A DNA stretch of 64,000 nucleotides, taken from Lentisphaera marina. Its GTDB lineage: Bacteria > Verrucomicrobiota > Lentisphaeria > Lentisphaerales > Lentisphaeraceae. The position numbers were made by a program, and so were the translations under genes. Below, in pieces: positions 1 to 8,551 of the stretch. The stretch covers positions 1,240,001 to 1,304,000 of the forward strand of contig NZ_JAQZZL010000002.1 of NCBI RefSeq assembly GCF_028745505.1. Reading direction: 5' to 3'. The notes below the pieces were generated by a model. The model was given only the letters and a program-made list of their open reading frames with translations, did not search any database and was not told the DNA's origin. Each line of letters starts with the position of its first letter. Within the stretch, counting starts at the first letter, position 1.

Positions 1-3
1 CCA

Positions 4-702
4 TTAGCTTTGACCATACTTAGACATTAAAACAGAACAGACCGAATTAACCGCAGTTTCTACGCGCAAAATATAAGGACCAATTGCTAGCGGACAGGCA
101 GGTAAGCTTTGAACTTGCTCAAGTTCATCGTCAGAAAAGCCCCCTTCTGGACCAATCCACACACCTGCCTCCGTAAGAGTATTTTCGGGGTAAACAAAGT
201 CATCACTTGGTACGGCACCGTAAAAATTATTCTCTGGTGCGAGTTTCAAGGCTTCTTTAAATGTCAATCCCGACACCACCTTAGGCAAATAGGGATTACC
301 ACTTTGCTTGGCTGCAGAAATTAATTCCGCGTGAACATTTTTTTCTTTTTTCGATTTACTCACCGAATACTTACAGGACATGAGATAGACACTATCAACT
401 CCAAGCTCAACAGCTTGTTTTAAAATAAGGGCCAAAGTTCCATTCGAAGGAGGTGCGACAAACAAAGATATTTTCAATTTAGGACGTGGAGCTTGAGTCA
501 AATCTTTGAGTTCGCATAACAAGGTGTTACGTCCCTCAATTTTTGCGATTACCGCATTGGCTAAAATACCTTCACCATTCATCAGCTGTAATTCATCGCC
601 CTCTTTCATACGCAAGGTTTGCAGAATATGACGAGACTCAGTTTTATCAATTTTCACCAAATCACCAACTTGCTTTAACTCACTGCAAAAGAACTTACGC
701 AT
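4..702 (-). CDS. rsmE: 16S rRNA (uracil-1498-N3)-methyltransferase RsmE
   Basis: A 232-residue protein of the RsmE/SPOUT family, which uses SAM to methylate N3 of U1498 in 16S rRNA. An N-terminal PUA-like part (about residues 1-70, with SRHILQTLRMKEGD) is followed by the SPOUT domain. The SAM-binding knot is visible as VWIGPEGGFSDDELEQV and the closing LRVETAVNSV motif. The length is normal for the family. Its start overlaps the end of the upstream ABC permease/CPBP gene by 8 bp, so the two are probably cotranscribed. The gene is complete: its stop is at the first bases of the window. Confidence 0.93.
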   Translation of the reverse strand: MRKFFCSELKQVGDLVKIDKTESRHILQTLRMKEGDELQLMNGEGILANAVIAKIEGRNTLLCELKDLTQAPRPKLKISLFVAPPSNGTLALILKQAVELGVDSVYLMSCKYSVSKSKKEKNVHAELISAAKQSGNPYLPKVVSGLTFKEALKLAPENNFYGAVPSDDFVYPENTLTEAGVWIGPEGGFSDDELEQVQSLPACPLAIGPYILRVETAVNSVCSVLMSKYGQS

Positions 703-2677
703 CGAAAGACTCCCGTTTGCAGTTCTTTATGGAAAACATGGCAAAACATAAATACACAAAGGCCACTCCCATACAGAGCGGATGTTCAATAATAGCCATA
801 AACTTTTCTTCGCTAATCATTTTTTCAGTAGAATAATAAATTAACAAAACCGCTAATGAGTTATTGATGAAGTGAACTAAAACCGAATGGAAAATGGATC
901 CGCTCTTCCAGACAATATAAGCCATGTACGCCCCCATCAGGCTTAAAGCGGGCATATTGGCTATGGACATATGTAAGGCTCCAAACAATAAACCATTGAG
1001 CGCAATGGCAGAGAAAGTCTTCCAGCCTTTACTGGCATTTAGAAGGATTCCACGAAATAGAAATTCTTCACATATGGCCGGCGTTAAGGCTACGATTAGC
1101 AATGCATTTATCACTCCATTACTCTGAACAATATCCACCACAACTTGAGAAGCTTCATCTCCTTCTGAAGGGAAGCCAGCTGCGGTCAAGGCACGTTTCA
1201 GCGCTTGGGCCAAAACAATGATCGCCGGAACTGAAAAAGCCAAAATAATAGCTAGTTTGGGAGAACCTGGACGCAAGCTTAAAATATCTATAAACTTTGT
1301 ACGTGTTTTCTTAAGGTAATAAAGCGGGATAAAAACAAAGATAAGGAATTGAGAAAGTGGCAAGCCCCAAGCCACATTCCAAGTCTGGAGGCGAGTTCCC
1401 AATAATAGAAAGAGTGCAGCGCAAGTAAGAAAAATCATTGCGCCCTCTTCGGGAATTATCTGCTGATTGGCTTGCTTATCTTTTAATTTGAAAGCAGCGC
1501 TAATCCCCCCACCCTTATTCCAATAAGATTCACTCTGCAATAAGTTGATGGTCATGCGTACGAAGAAAGCCAAGAAGATAAAGTTACTAATGAAAAATAA
1601 GCACAGTTGATCCCAATAGTACTTACCTAAAAAAAGGTCCTGCATGATCAAACAAAAGTTGAGGCCTGGTACTAATGAAAACTGCCAGGAACTCTCGACA
1701 CCTGGCTGTGTACTGAACATAACGGGTAGCAACATGAGGACTAGCAAGGGACTTAGGTAATGAGAAGCCTCTTGGCGAGTTGAAGCCGATGAAGTGATAA
1801 AGACTATGAGAGCACTCAAAGTTAGTGCGGAAGCCACTAAAACGGCTAAAATGAGCGGGATAGAAACAAAGTCGGGCAAGAAAGTATCGGGAAGTACCAT
1901 TTCTGTTCCGGTGGTATTTTTTGCTAAGAGGTAACCTATGTTACTAAAAGTTATCCCCATAAAAATCACATTGAGTAAGCCCGAGAAAAAGCCAATCGTC
2001 GTTACAGTAAATAATTTTCCCGTGACGATCTCGGCATATTTTGCCGGTGTACACAGTAGCGTTTCTAAAGTTCCCGATTCTCGTTCACCCGCCGTGATTT
2101 CTTGTGCCATTAAACCAGCCGCTACCGTGAGCATAATCAAGATCAAACCTGGCAAGATTTTCCCTGCTAGAAAACGCCCTTCTTGCTTCTCGGAATTTGT
2201 TTTTATGAAATCAATTTGCAGGGGCCGCAGAAAGCTTTCCTCCAGCCCCATCTTCTCCAGGTTTTCCTTTCGCAACTGACGATTAATTTTCTCCAATTCA
2301 TCTTGAACTAAATCTAAGACATAAAGTGATTGACTATTGGTGCTATCATAGGAAATTGCTACTTTAGGAAGCTCTTCAGAGAGCTCGTTCTTGGAAAACT
2401 CTATAGAAAGTAAACTAGGAACTTCTTCATCTTTCGTGAAAGTAAGGTTTTCATTATCAATTTTTTCTAGGATTTGCCGATCATCTCCCTTCACTAAAAC
2501 TGTATAAGTCTGTGATTGAAGTTTATTCTCTTGAACGGAACGCATTTGTGCCGTAACTAAGAGCAAACCTGGATACAAAAAGGCAGGAATAAAAATCATT
2601 AACATCAAGGTTCGAGTATCACGTACAAATTCACGTAATTCTTTGATGTAGATGAGCTGTATTAATTTCCAATTCAC
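695..2677 (-). CDS. ABC-2 type permease fused to a CPBP (CAAX-like) membrane protease
   Basis: A 660-residue polytopic membrane protein. The N-terminal ~400 residues look like a NatB-type ABC-2 permease: a cytoplasmic start (IKELREFVRDTRTL), TM1, a large extracytoplasmic loop, then a helix bundle with the AGERESGTLETLLCTP motif. The C-terminal ~220 residues are a CPBP intramembrane metalloprotease domain with EEFLFRGIL (EExxxR) and later His motifs (GALHMSI, HFINNS). The same fusion occurs in other PVC bacteria. No NatA-like ATPase gene lies beside it, although an ABC permease needs one, so the ATPase is presumably elsewhere. It runs directly into rsmE. The substrate is unknown; Na+ export or peptide handling are guesses from NatAB. 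Confidence 0.85.
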   Translation of the reverse strand: MNWKLIQLIYIKELREFVRDTRTLMLMIFIPAFLYPGLLLVTAQMRSVQENKLQSQTYTVLVKGDDRQILEKIDNENLTFTKDEEVPSLLSIEFSKNELSEELPKVAISYDSTNSQSLYVLDLVQDELEKINRQLRKENLEKMGLEESFLRPLQIDFIKTNSEKQEGRFLAGKILPGLILIMLTVAAGLMAQEITAGERESGTLETLLCTPAKYAEIVTGKLFTVTTIGFFSGLLNVIFMGITFSNIGYLLAKNTTGTEMVLPDTFLPDFVSIPLILAVLVASALTLSALIVFITSSASTRQEASHYLSPLLVLMLLPVMFSTQPGVESSWQFSLVPGLNFCLIMQDLFLGKYYWDQLCLFFISNFIFLAFFVRMTINLLQSESYWNKGGGISAAFKLKDKQANQQIIPEEGAMIFLTCAALFLLLGTRLQTWNVAWGLPLSQFLIFVFIPLYYLKKTRTKFIDILSLRPGSPKLAIILAFSVPAIIVLAQALKRALTAAGFPSEGDEASQVVVDIVQSNGVINALLIVALTPAICEEFLFRGILLNASKGWKTFSAIALNGLLFGALHMSIANMPALSLMGAYMAYIVWKSGSIFHSVLVHFINNSLAVLLIYYSTEKMISEEKFMAIIEHPLCMGVAFVYLCFAMFSIKNCKRESFDA

Positions 2678-2764
2678 GAAAGTTTTAATCCCTTAGCATA
2701 AAAATAAAAATCACTTAGCAAAATTTAGATAAGTGATTATTTGGCTATGTATTTAACAAAAAGC

Positions 2765-2911
2765 TTAAACTGATTGCTTCTTACAAAAATAGGCGATGAT
2801 GCCTAATGCAAGTAAAACCGTGACAGCTAAGATTTGAGCATTGTCAAATTCGTGATTGTGACTCAAAAAAGTCTCGTGTGCAAATAAGTTATTGTCAATT
2901 AATTTATTCAT
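2765..2911 (-). CDS. small single-pass membrane protein (48 aa)
   Basis: This short ORF starts 9 bases after the gmhA stop on the same strand. The protein begins MNKLIDNNLF, has a His-rich stretch (HETFLSHNHEF), then one hydrophobic segment (about residues 28-42, ILAVTVLLALGIIAYF) ending in the basic tail CKKQSV. This layout suits a small one-TM protein with its C-terminus in the cytoplasm. I do not recognise a family. Its position makes cotranslation with gmhA plausible. The alternative is a chance ORF, but the clean hydrophobic segment and tight spacing favour a real gene. Confidence 0.5.
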   Translation of the reverse strand: MNKLIDNNLFAHETFLSHNHEFDNAQILAVTVLLALGIIAYFCKKQSV

Positions 2912-2920
2912 TATTCAGCC

Positions 2921-3502
2921 TTAGTAGTTTTCTGGGAAAAGTTTGCGTTCAACGACTTCAATTAAAATATGAAGAATTGCCATGTGAATTTCTTGGATGC
3001 GATCAGAAGTTATACCAGGAACAATCCATTCATAATCACAGCGTCCCTTGAGTTTACCACCATTTTTACCTAAAAGGCCAACGGTAATAAGTTTTGATGC
3101 TTCCGAGGAATCCATTGCTTTGATAATATTTTCTGAATTACCACTAGTACTTAGACCAATGAAAATATCGCCTTCTTGACCATAAGCTTCCACCATACGA
3201 GAAAAAATATATTCAAAGCCATAATCATTGGCAGTACATGTTATGTGCGCGCCATCACCTAGAGCAATTGCTGGTAAGGCTTTGCGTTCTTTACGGAAGC
3301 GACCAGTGAATTCTTCCGCAAAGTGCAAGGCATCACAGTGGCTACCACCATTACCTGCAATAAGGACCTTTTTACCATTGCTAAAAGCTTCGGCCATGGC
3401 TTCGCCAAGTTCGACTACTTTCTGAAAATTCTCTTCATCATTGATGAATTGATTGAGGCATGAATTGAGGTCATTAAATGCCTGACGAACGTGATTTAAC
3501 AT
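2921..3502 (-). CDS. gmhA: sedoheptulose-7-phosphate isomerase GmhA
   Basis: Phosphoheptose isomerase converts D-sedoheptulose 7-phosphate to D-glycero-D-manno-heptose 7-phosphate, the first step to LPS core or S-layer heptoses. The reading frame stays open further upstream, but I chose the ATG at 3502 (MLNHVRQAFNDL). It gives 193 residues, the usual GmhA length, and avoids overlap with the upstream gene. A SIS domain is clear: VLIAGNGGSHCDALHFAEEFTGRF, then GLSTSGNSENIIKAM and the late Zn-ligand region SDRIQEIHMAILHIL. The upstream 367-aa gene ends 34 bp before it, and a 48-aa ORF follows 9 bp after. Confidence 0.93.
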   Translation of the reverse strand: MLNHVRQAFNDLNSCLNQFINDEENFQKVVELGEAMAEAFSNGKKVLIAGNGGSHCDALHFAEEFTGRFRKERKALPAIALGDGAHITCTANDYGFEYIFSRMVEAYGQEGDIFIGLSTSGNSENIIKAMDSSEASKLITVGLLGKNGGKLKGRCDYEWIVPGITSDRIQEIHMAILHILIEVVERKLFPENY

Positions 3503-3536
3503 ATTAAATTCCAAGTTTAAAAAATTGTTTCTTTTA

Positions 3537-4640
3537 TTAAAGAAGTCCTTGAGATAAATGCAATAAGAAGTCTCGGTTATCTGCACAAACATATTCCATT
3601 GTGCCTCCCATTCTACTAAAACTTTTACAGTAGCGTAAATAGTAAGCGGGGTTGTCCATAGGTGGTTCACCATCATTAGCCCAATCCCACTGACTTTCCG
3701 CCAAGTCGACAACCACCATGTAATGATCATCCATGTGCTCACCATTTTGAATATGTAAGTTCTGCGACATGGAGAGTGATTTTTCAAAAACCATCGGACT
3801 CATTACTGCTGAACCAATGGACATGTAAACACCGCCATCTAAAAGTGAAACATTATGCGCATAACGCAAAAAATCCGTCTGTGCTGTTCTGCCAATTGAT
3901 GCCCCGTGATTCATGGGATGATTATAAATAATATCATGGCCAATCATCGGATGACTCGTAAAAGGTACTCCTAGACGATAAGCAGCGGCTTGAGCACTAT
4001 ACTTTTTATAGGGGTGAGGAATTGACAAAAAGCCTGCTTCTAATTCAAACTTTTGAATGATAGTTAGTAAATCTGCGGCGGCCGCAACGGCTTCAGTATT
4101 TTGCTCAGACAAGACTAATATGCGTGACTTGAGTTCATCAATTGTCGGTATCGTAAGACCTTCATTTTCAATCATGGCACCCACCGATTCGCCATAGCCC
4201 TTGCCCTCATAAGCACCTACGTTGATCGCTAAGTTAATGTAATAGCCCGTTTCTTGCCAAATTCCGAATTGGCCTTTATCAACATATTCTTTCACATCTT
4301 CACTGGACTGGCCCTGGAAAGCAAACTCCCAGTCGTGGATGACGCCCGCTCCATTAGTAGCTAAATGATCTAAGTAGCCTCGTTCCATTAAGTCGATCAA
4401 CACGGGACCCATACCATTTTTAATTGAATGAGCCCCAAAAGCAAGCATGACAGGCTTATCATTTTTCTTAGCTTCTTTAACACGCCTTAATAAGTTATTG
4501 ATTACTTTTGAGCCATGCTCACCCAAGTTACTTGCCTGTGCATCTGTCGGAACATAACTCTCGGCAATCTTAACTTTATTAGTTCTTTCTGACAAAGGCA
4601 GAATGTGGAGTTGCTCCCTTTTCAATTCTGGGTACTTCAT
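3537..4640 (-). CDS. conserved hypothetical protein upstream of gmhA
   Basis: A 367-residue soluble protein that I cannot assign firmly. Visible motifs include VMLAFGAHSIKNGMGPVLID, HLATNGAGVIHDWEFAFQGQ, HPMIGHDIIYNHP and SIGSAVMSPMVFEKSLSMSQ. The glycine-rich segments around 'GAHSIKNG' and 'TNGAGVIHD' look like a nucleotide- or sugar-phosphate-binding Rossmann-type fold, distantly reminiscent of deoxyhypusine synthase-like proteins. That is a weak impression, not an assignment. It lies 34 bp upstream of gmhA on the same strand, so a role in heptose or nucleotide-sugar metabolism is a reasonable inference. There is no signal peptide or membrane segment, and the gene looks intact. Confidence 0.8.
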   Translation of the reverse strand: MKYPELKREQLHILPLSERTNKVKIAESYVPTDAQASNLGEHGSKVINNLLRRVKEAKKNDKPVMLAFGAHSIKNGMGPVLIDLMERGYLDHLATNGAGVIHDWEFAFQGQSSEDVKEYVDKGQFGIWQETGYYINLAINVGAYEGKGYGESVGAMIENEGLTIPTIDELKSRILVLSEQNTEAVAAAADLLTIIQKFELEAGFLSIPHPYKKYSAQAAAYRLGVPFTSHPMIGHDIIYNHPMNHGASIGRTAQTDFLRYAHNVSLLDGGVYMSIGSAVMSPMVFEKSLSMSQNLHIQNGEHMDDHYMVVVDLAESQWDWANDGEPPMDNPAYYLRYCKSFSRMGGTMEYVCADNRDFLLHLSQGLL

Positions 4641-4740
4641 TATGGCTAAATCTCATTAAATTATTAGTTTTAAAAGATAAGATTCCACCTGCAATAATCA
4701 AGTTCAGCGAGTGTGTGACTTAAATAGATAAACTAAAAGA

Positions 4741-5727
4741 TTAGGCCTGCTGAGAAGTCAAGTCTGCCAGCAGCTCAATTGAACCGGGAATTAAGCGTGA
4801 AAGTACTTCTAGGGAATAGCCTCCCTCTAAGAAAAAACCGATTTTACCATCGCAGTGTTGCTCTGCTAATTTATACAGGTACTCTGTGGCACGTAAATAA
4901 TCGGCATCTTCAACTTTCATTATGGAAAAAGGATCATCCTTATGGGCATCATACCCCGCGCTCACCAAAAGGTAGTCGAAGGCAAAGTTCTCACAAATCT
5001 CGGACAGATTTCTTTGCAAACAAGCAAACCATTCAGTACCTGAACAGCCATTAGGCAAAGGTTTATTACTCACGGAGCCCAGGCCTTCCCCCTGTCCTCT
5101 TTCATCTTCATAACCGCTATGAGGATATATGTGCTCGGGATTGCCATGTAGTGAAAAATAAAATGTATTGGGGTCTTCATGATATAAAGCATCCGTGCCA
5201 TTACCATGATGGACATCAAAATCAACAATCAAAATTTTTGCCCCTGACACTTCTTCACGAATCTTCTCCGCAGCAAGTGCCACATTGTTAGCAAAGCAAA
5301 AGCCCTCGGCTTTGGCTTTGCCCGCATGATGCCCCGGGGGTCGAATCAAGGCAAAACCACTGCGCCCTGCACAAAGGCTCTCTGCCAAGGCAAAACTTTG
5401 GCCCACTGCGGCTAAAATCGCTTCAATTGTTGCATCACAAATATAATTATCCACACTCATGAACTGCGATTTCCCACTCAAAACACAAGACTCAAAAGAC
5501 CTTAAGTAGTCTTTTGAATGAACTAAACTCAAGTCTCTAAGTTTTGCTGCAGGTGCCTGCTGAAAACTCACTGAGCATGATTGATTAATCTCTTCGCAAG
5601 CCTTTAAAACATAGGCCAAACGTTGCGGTCGCTCTGGGTGATCAACAAATGCCTGATGCTCCAAGCAATCCATATGGTAAAAAACTTGGAAATAATCTTC
5701 TTTGTAGGGGAATTTTTTAGTCAGCAT
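4741..5727 (-). CDS. histone deacetylase family protein (AcuC-like)
   Basis: A 328-residue arginase-fold deacetylase of the class I/II HDAC superfamily. Catalytic signatures are present in order: RPPGHHA (general-base His pair), VDFDVHHGNGT (Zn ligands Asp and His) and SAGYDAHKDDP (third Zn-ligand Asp). Bacterial members include AcuC, which removes acetyl groups from acetyl-CoA synthetase lysine, and acetylpolyamine amidohydrolases. Its start codon lies inside the end of the upstream CoA-transferase/GNAT gene (11 bp overlap), which implies translational coupling and a shared acetyl-group role. Which substrate it uses cannot be read from the sequence. Confidence 0.9.
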   Translation of the reverse strand: MLTKKFPYKEDYFQVFYHMDCLEHQAFVDHPERPQRLAYVLKACEEINQSCSVSFQQAPAAKLRDLSLVHSKDYLRSFESCVLSGKSQFMSVDNYICDATIEAILAAVGQSFALAESLCAGRSGFALIRPPGHHAGKAKAEGFCFANNVALAAEKIREEVSGAKILIVDFDVHHGNGTDALYHEDPNTFYFSLHGNPEHIYPHSGYEDERGQGEGLGSVSNKPLPNGCSGTEWFACLQRNLSEICENFAFDYLLVSAGYDAHKDDPFSIMKVEDADYLRATEYLYKLAEQHCDGKIGFFLEGGYSLEVLSRLIPGSIELLADLTSQQA

Positions 5728-7534
5728 CTAAGTTCAACATATATTCAAATTCACTGCAATCACTGCCCTCTTGATGGGCAAAGCCAAACTTCTCCAAGAG
5801 GTGTTGCATTGCATAATTTGTATTAATCACATATCCCCAGAGTTCTTTTATCTGACGTTGCCTAGCTATTTGAATGAGATTTTCCATTAGTACGGACCCT
5901 AGTCCTTTACCTTGCAAACCATCTTCAACAACAAAAGAGATTTCTGCACGACTTTCACTCTCCATATAAAAACGCCCCACAGCACGAATAATTTCACGGG
6001 GTCCCTGTCTCTGAACCAAACAAATTGCCGCGTCTTTTTCCTGGTCAATATTCACCAATTTATAAGCACGGTCTCTTGCCATTTTCTTTGGAACCGAGCG
6101 GTAGCGGTTCATCAATGTTTTTTCTGAATGCGAATAGAAGAATTCTTGTAAACGTCTTTGGTCCGAAGTCTGGAGAGCTCTTAAATTATAGTTACGTCCT
6201 GATATCTTCATTTTTGTGGATTTCAGTTCTTTTAAACTATGAGGCATGCTCGCATGGTAGGCTGGCACCCAATAATGTTCTCTTATTTGGGCTAATAGTT
6301 CATCGCGAAATTTGGGGTGAGCCACTTGAATGAGCTCTAGGGCTCGTTCACGCACACTTCTTCCTCTTAAGGTTGCAATGCCATATTCAGTCACCACGTA
6401 ATGCACATCGCCGCGACTTGTCACTACCCCCGACCCTGCTGATAAAACCGGTACGATTCGAGAAACTTCACCACCTTGCGCCGTAGAGGGTAAAGCTATA
6501 ACTGGTTTGCCTCCCTTACTCATTCCCGCTCCACGAATGAAGTCAACTTGCCCGCCAATCCCACTGTAAAAGCGATTACCGATTGAGTCAGCAACTACTT
6601 GACCACTAAGATCAATTTGGATCGCACTATTAATAGAAATTACCTTGGGATTTTGTGCGATAATCGCAGGATTGTTAGTGTATTCACTAGGATGAAATTC
6701 AACATGCGGATTATCGTGGACAAAGTCATAAAGTTCTTCACTACCAAAACAAAACGAGGTCACTGTTTTGAAGCGATTTATAGCCTTTTTTGCATTGGTG
6801 ATATTGCCATTTTTATAAAGTTCCAAAAGACCATCTGAAAACATTTCTGAGTGAATCCCAAGATCTGAACGGTCACCTAAATAAGATAAAACTGCATCAG
6901 GGATTTTACCTATCCCCATCTGAAGAGTTGAACCATCGTCTATGAGCATTGAACAATATTTACCTATCTTCAAAGTTATTTCATCAAGCTCAGCAACTGC
7001 GTGGCCATATATCGGGTAGTTCACATCCATATAGGCCGTAATCTTGGACATGTGTATAAAACTCTGTCCTAGAGTTTTAGGCATACGAGGGTTTATTTCT
7101 GCTATTACATATTTTGCGGTTCTCGCAGCTGCAGATGCAATATCGACAGAGACTCCCAATGAACAAAAGCCATGTTCATCCGGTGGGGTAACTTGAATAA
7201 AGGCTACATCAATTGGGTGTACCTTATCTTCCATAAGACCTGGGATTTCCGATAAAAAACATGGTGTATAATCAGCGTCTCCGCGGCTCACGGCTTCCCG
7301 TGTTCCTGGACCCAAGAAAAATGAATTAACTCGTAAACGATCACTATACTTTTCATCTGCCCATGGTGCTCCACCGAGAGTAAGTATATGCGTTAGCTCA
7401 ATATCGCTAAATTGATCTGAATGGTCTAGAAAGCGTTTAATTAATTTATGTGGACATGCCGCGCCAGAACCGAAAAAAATTCTATCTCCTGAGCGGATAT
7501 AATCGCTCCAGTCTGCATCCCTTAATTCTTTCAT
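5717..7534 (-). CDS. acetyl-CoA hydrolase/CoA-transferase fused to a GNAT acetyltransferase
   Basis: A 605-residue two-domain protein. Residues ~1-425 belong to the acetyl-CoA hydrolase / 4-hydroxybutyrate CoA-transferase family: VAFIQVTPPDEHGFCSLG, the probable catalytic Glu in LGIHSEMFSDGLL, GQVDFIRGA and VVTEYGIATLRG. After a linker, residues ~440-600 form a GNAT domain with the acetyl-CoA loop in VEDGLQGKGLGSVLMENL and a late NYAMQHLLEKFGF helix. The architecture parallels Pat-type protein acetyltransferases, which join a CoA-ligase-like domain to GNAT, but here the partner is a CoA-transferase. The stop overlaps the HDAC start. Regulation of metabolic enzymes by acetylation is inferred. 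Confidence 0.88.
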   Translation of the reverse strand: MKELRDADWSDYIRSGDRIFFGSGAACPHKLIKRFLDHSDQFSDIELTHILTLGGAPWADEKYSDRLRVNSFFLGPGTREAVSRGDADYTPCFLSEIPGLMEDKVHPIDVAFIQVTPPDEHGFCSLGVSVDIASAAARTAKYVIAEINPRMPKTLGQSFIHMSKITAYMDVNYPIYGHAVAELDEITLKIGKYCSMLIDDGSTLQMGIGKIPDAVLSYLGDRSDLGIHSEMFSDGLLELYKNGNITNAKKAINRFKTVTSFCFGSEELYDFVHDNPHVEFHPSEYTNNPAIIAQNPKVISINSAIQIDLSGQVVADSIGNRFYSGIGGQVDFIRGAGMSKGGKPVIALPSTAQGGEVSRIVPVLSAGSGVVTSRGDVHYVVTEYGIATLRGRSVRERALELIQVAHPKFRDELLAQIREHYWVPAYHASMPHSLKELKSTKMKISGRNYNLRALQTSDQRRLQEFFYSHSEKTLMNRYRSVPKKMARDRAYKLVNIDQEKDAAICLVQRQGPREIIRAVGRFYMESESRAEISFVVEDGLQGKGLGSVLMENLIQIARQRQIKELWGYVINTNYAMQHLLEKFGFAHQEGSDCSEFEYMLNLDAD

Positions 7535-7558
7535 TTTTTTTCCTTTCCTAGAATAAAT

Positions 7559-8500
7559 TTAAATAAAGCCAAGTTCACGTGAGGTCTGGCGCAAGTTATT
7601 TTTGAGCTCACTTGATAATGAACCCATTTCAACTGCTTCAATGGCCACTTTATAATCTCTTAAATTCTTCGCACCCAAAATAATTGTATGACTCGCGTCC
7701 TGATCCAGGATAAATCGACAAGCCAACTGGGCCATAGTCATCCCCTGCGGTATCAAGTCTTCAAAAACCTGAAAACGAGAATAATCTTCATCCCCCCAAG
7801 ATCGCCGATCTCCCTCTTTACATTCAAGTTGACTATGGAAGTAACGACCACTCAAACAACCACCAGCCATCACGCCACGACTTATTCCCCCCAGCTTATT
7901 TTCAGTAATAAGTTTCTGCATTTCTTCTGCAGGCGAAAGAATTGAAGATACGAATTGCACAACATCCAACATGTCTCGTTTGATGAGCTCTTCTACAATA
8001 CTCACTTTTGTTGTCGAAATCCCCAAAGCACGAATCTTCCCCTGATCTTTTGCTTTCTGCAAAATCTCCGCAGATTCATCCAAATAATCAATATCGGGAA
8101 TTGTATGGTAGTGATAGATATCTATATAGTCCGTTTGCAACCTTCGCAATGAATCCTCTAAGGCAGGCATAATGGATTGAGGTGACGTATCAATATGTCG
8201 TTTATTCCCCTCACCCACTTTATGGCCAAACTTTGTCGATATTACCCAGTCATCTCGATCAGTTTTTATAGCTTCTCCAACTCGGCGTTCGCTTTCGCCA
8301 TGGCTATATTGCTCTGCAGTATCAATAAAGTTAACGCCTAGGTCACCTAGATCTTTAATTAATTTAATAACATTGGCTTTGCCAGGGTCTGGATGACCAT
8401 CATGCACACCATCCAAAATCAAAGGGCCGCCAAGCTGCCAAGCACCTATGCCAATTGATGATACGGAAATCCCCGTCTTACCTAATGAGTCATACTTCAT
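7559..8500 (-). CDS. aldo/keto reductase
   Basis: A 313-residue NADPH-dependent oxidoreductase with the TIM-barrel AKR fold. The catalytic tetrad is visible: Asp and Tyr in FIDTAEQYSHGESERRVG, Lys in VISTKFGHK, and His in DYIDIYHYHTIPD. The start MKYDSLGKTGISVSSIGIG is typical of the AKR subfamily that includes YajO/Tas-like proteins. It lies between pepN and the CoA-transferase/GNAT gene on the same strand, with gaps of about 50 and 24 bp, so it may share a transcript. The physiological carbonyl substrate is not predictable. Confidence 0.92.
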   Translation of the reverse strand: MKYDSLGKTGISVSSIGIGAWQLGGPLILDGVHDGHPDPGKANVIKLIKDLGDLGVNFIDTAEQYSHGESERRVGEAIKTDRDDWVISTKFGHKVGEGNKRHIDTSPQSIMPALEDSLRRLQTDYIDIYHYHTIPDIDYLDESAEILQKAKDQGKIRALGISTTKVSIVEELIKRDMLDVVQFVSSILSPAEEMQKLITENKLGGISRGVMAGGCLSGRYFHSQLECKEGDRRSWGDEDYSRFQVFEDLIPQGMTMAQLACRFILDQDASHTIILGAKNLRDYKVAIEAVEMGSLSSELKNNLRQTSRELGFI

Positions 8501-8551
8501 TGCTTAACCTAAATTTGTTTATTTAATTAGAGAAACTCGGACAGCCTACTT

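Noticed and set aside
3503..3787. Upstream extension of the gmhA frame giving a 288-aa protein
   Set aside because: It would overlap the 367-aa gene by 250 bp and the added residues look nothing like GmhA. The ATG at 3502 gives the normal family length.
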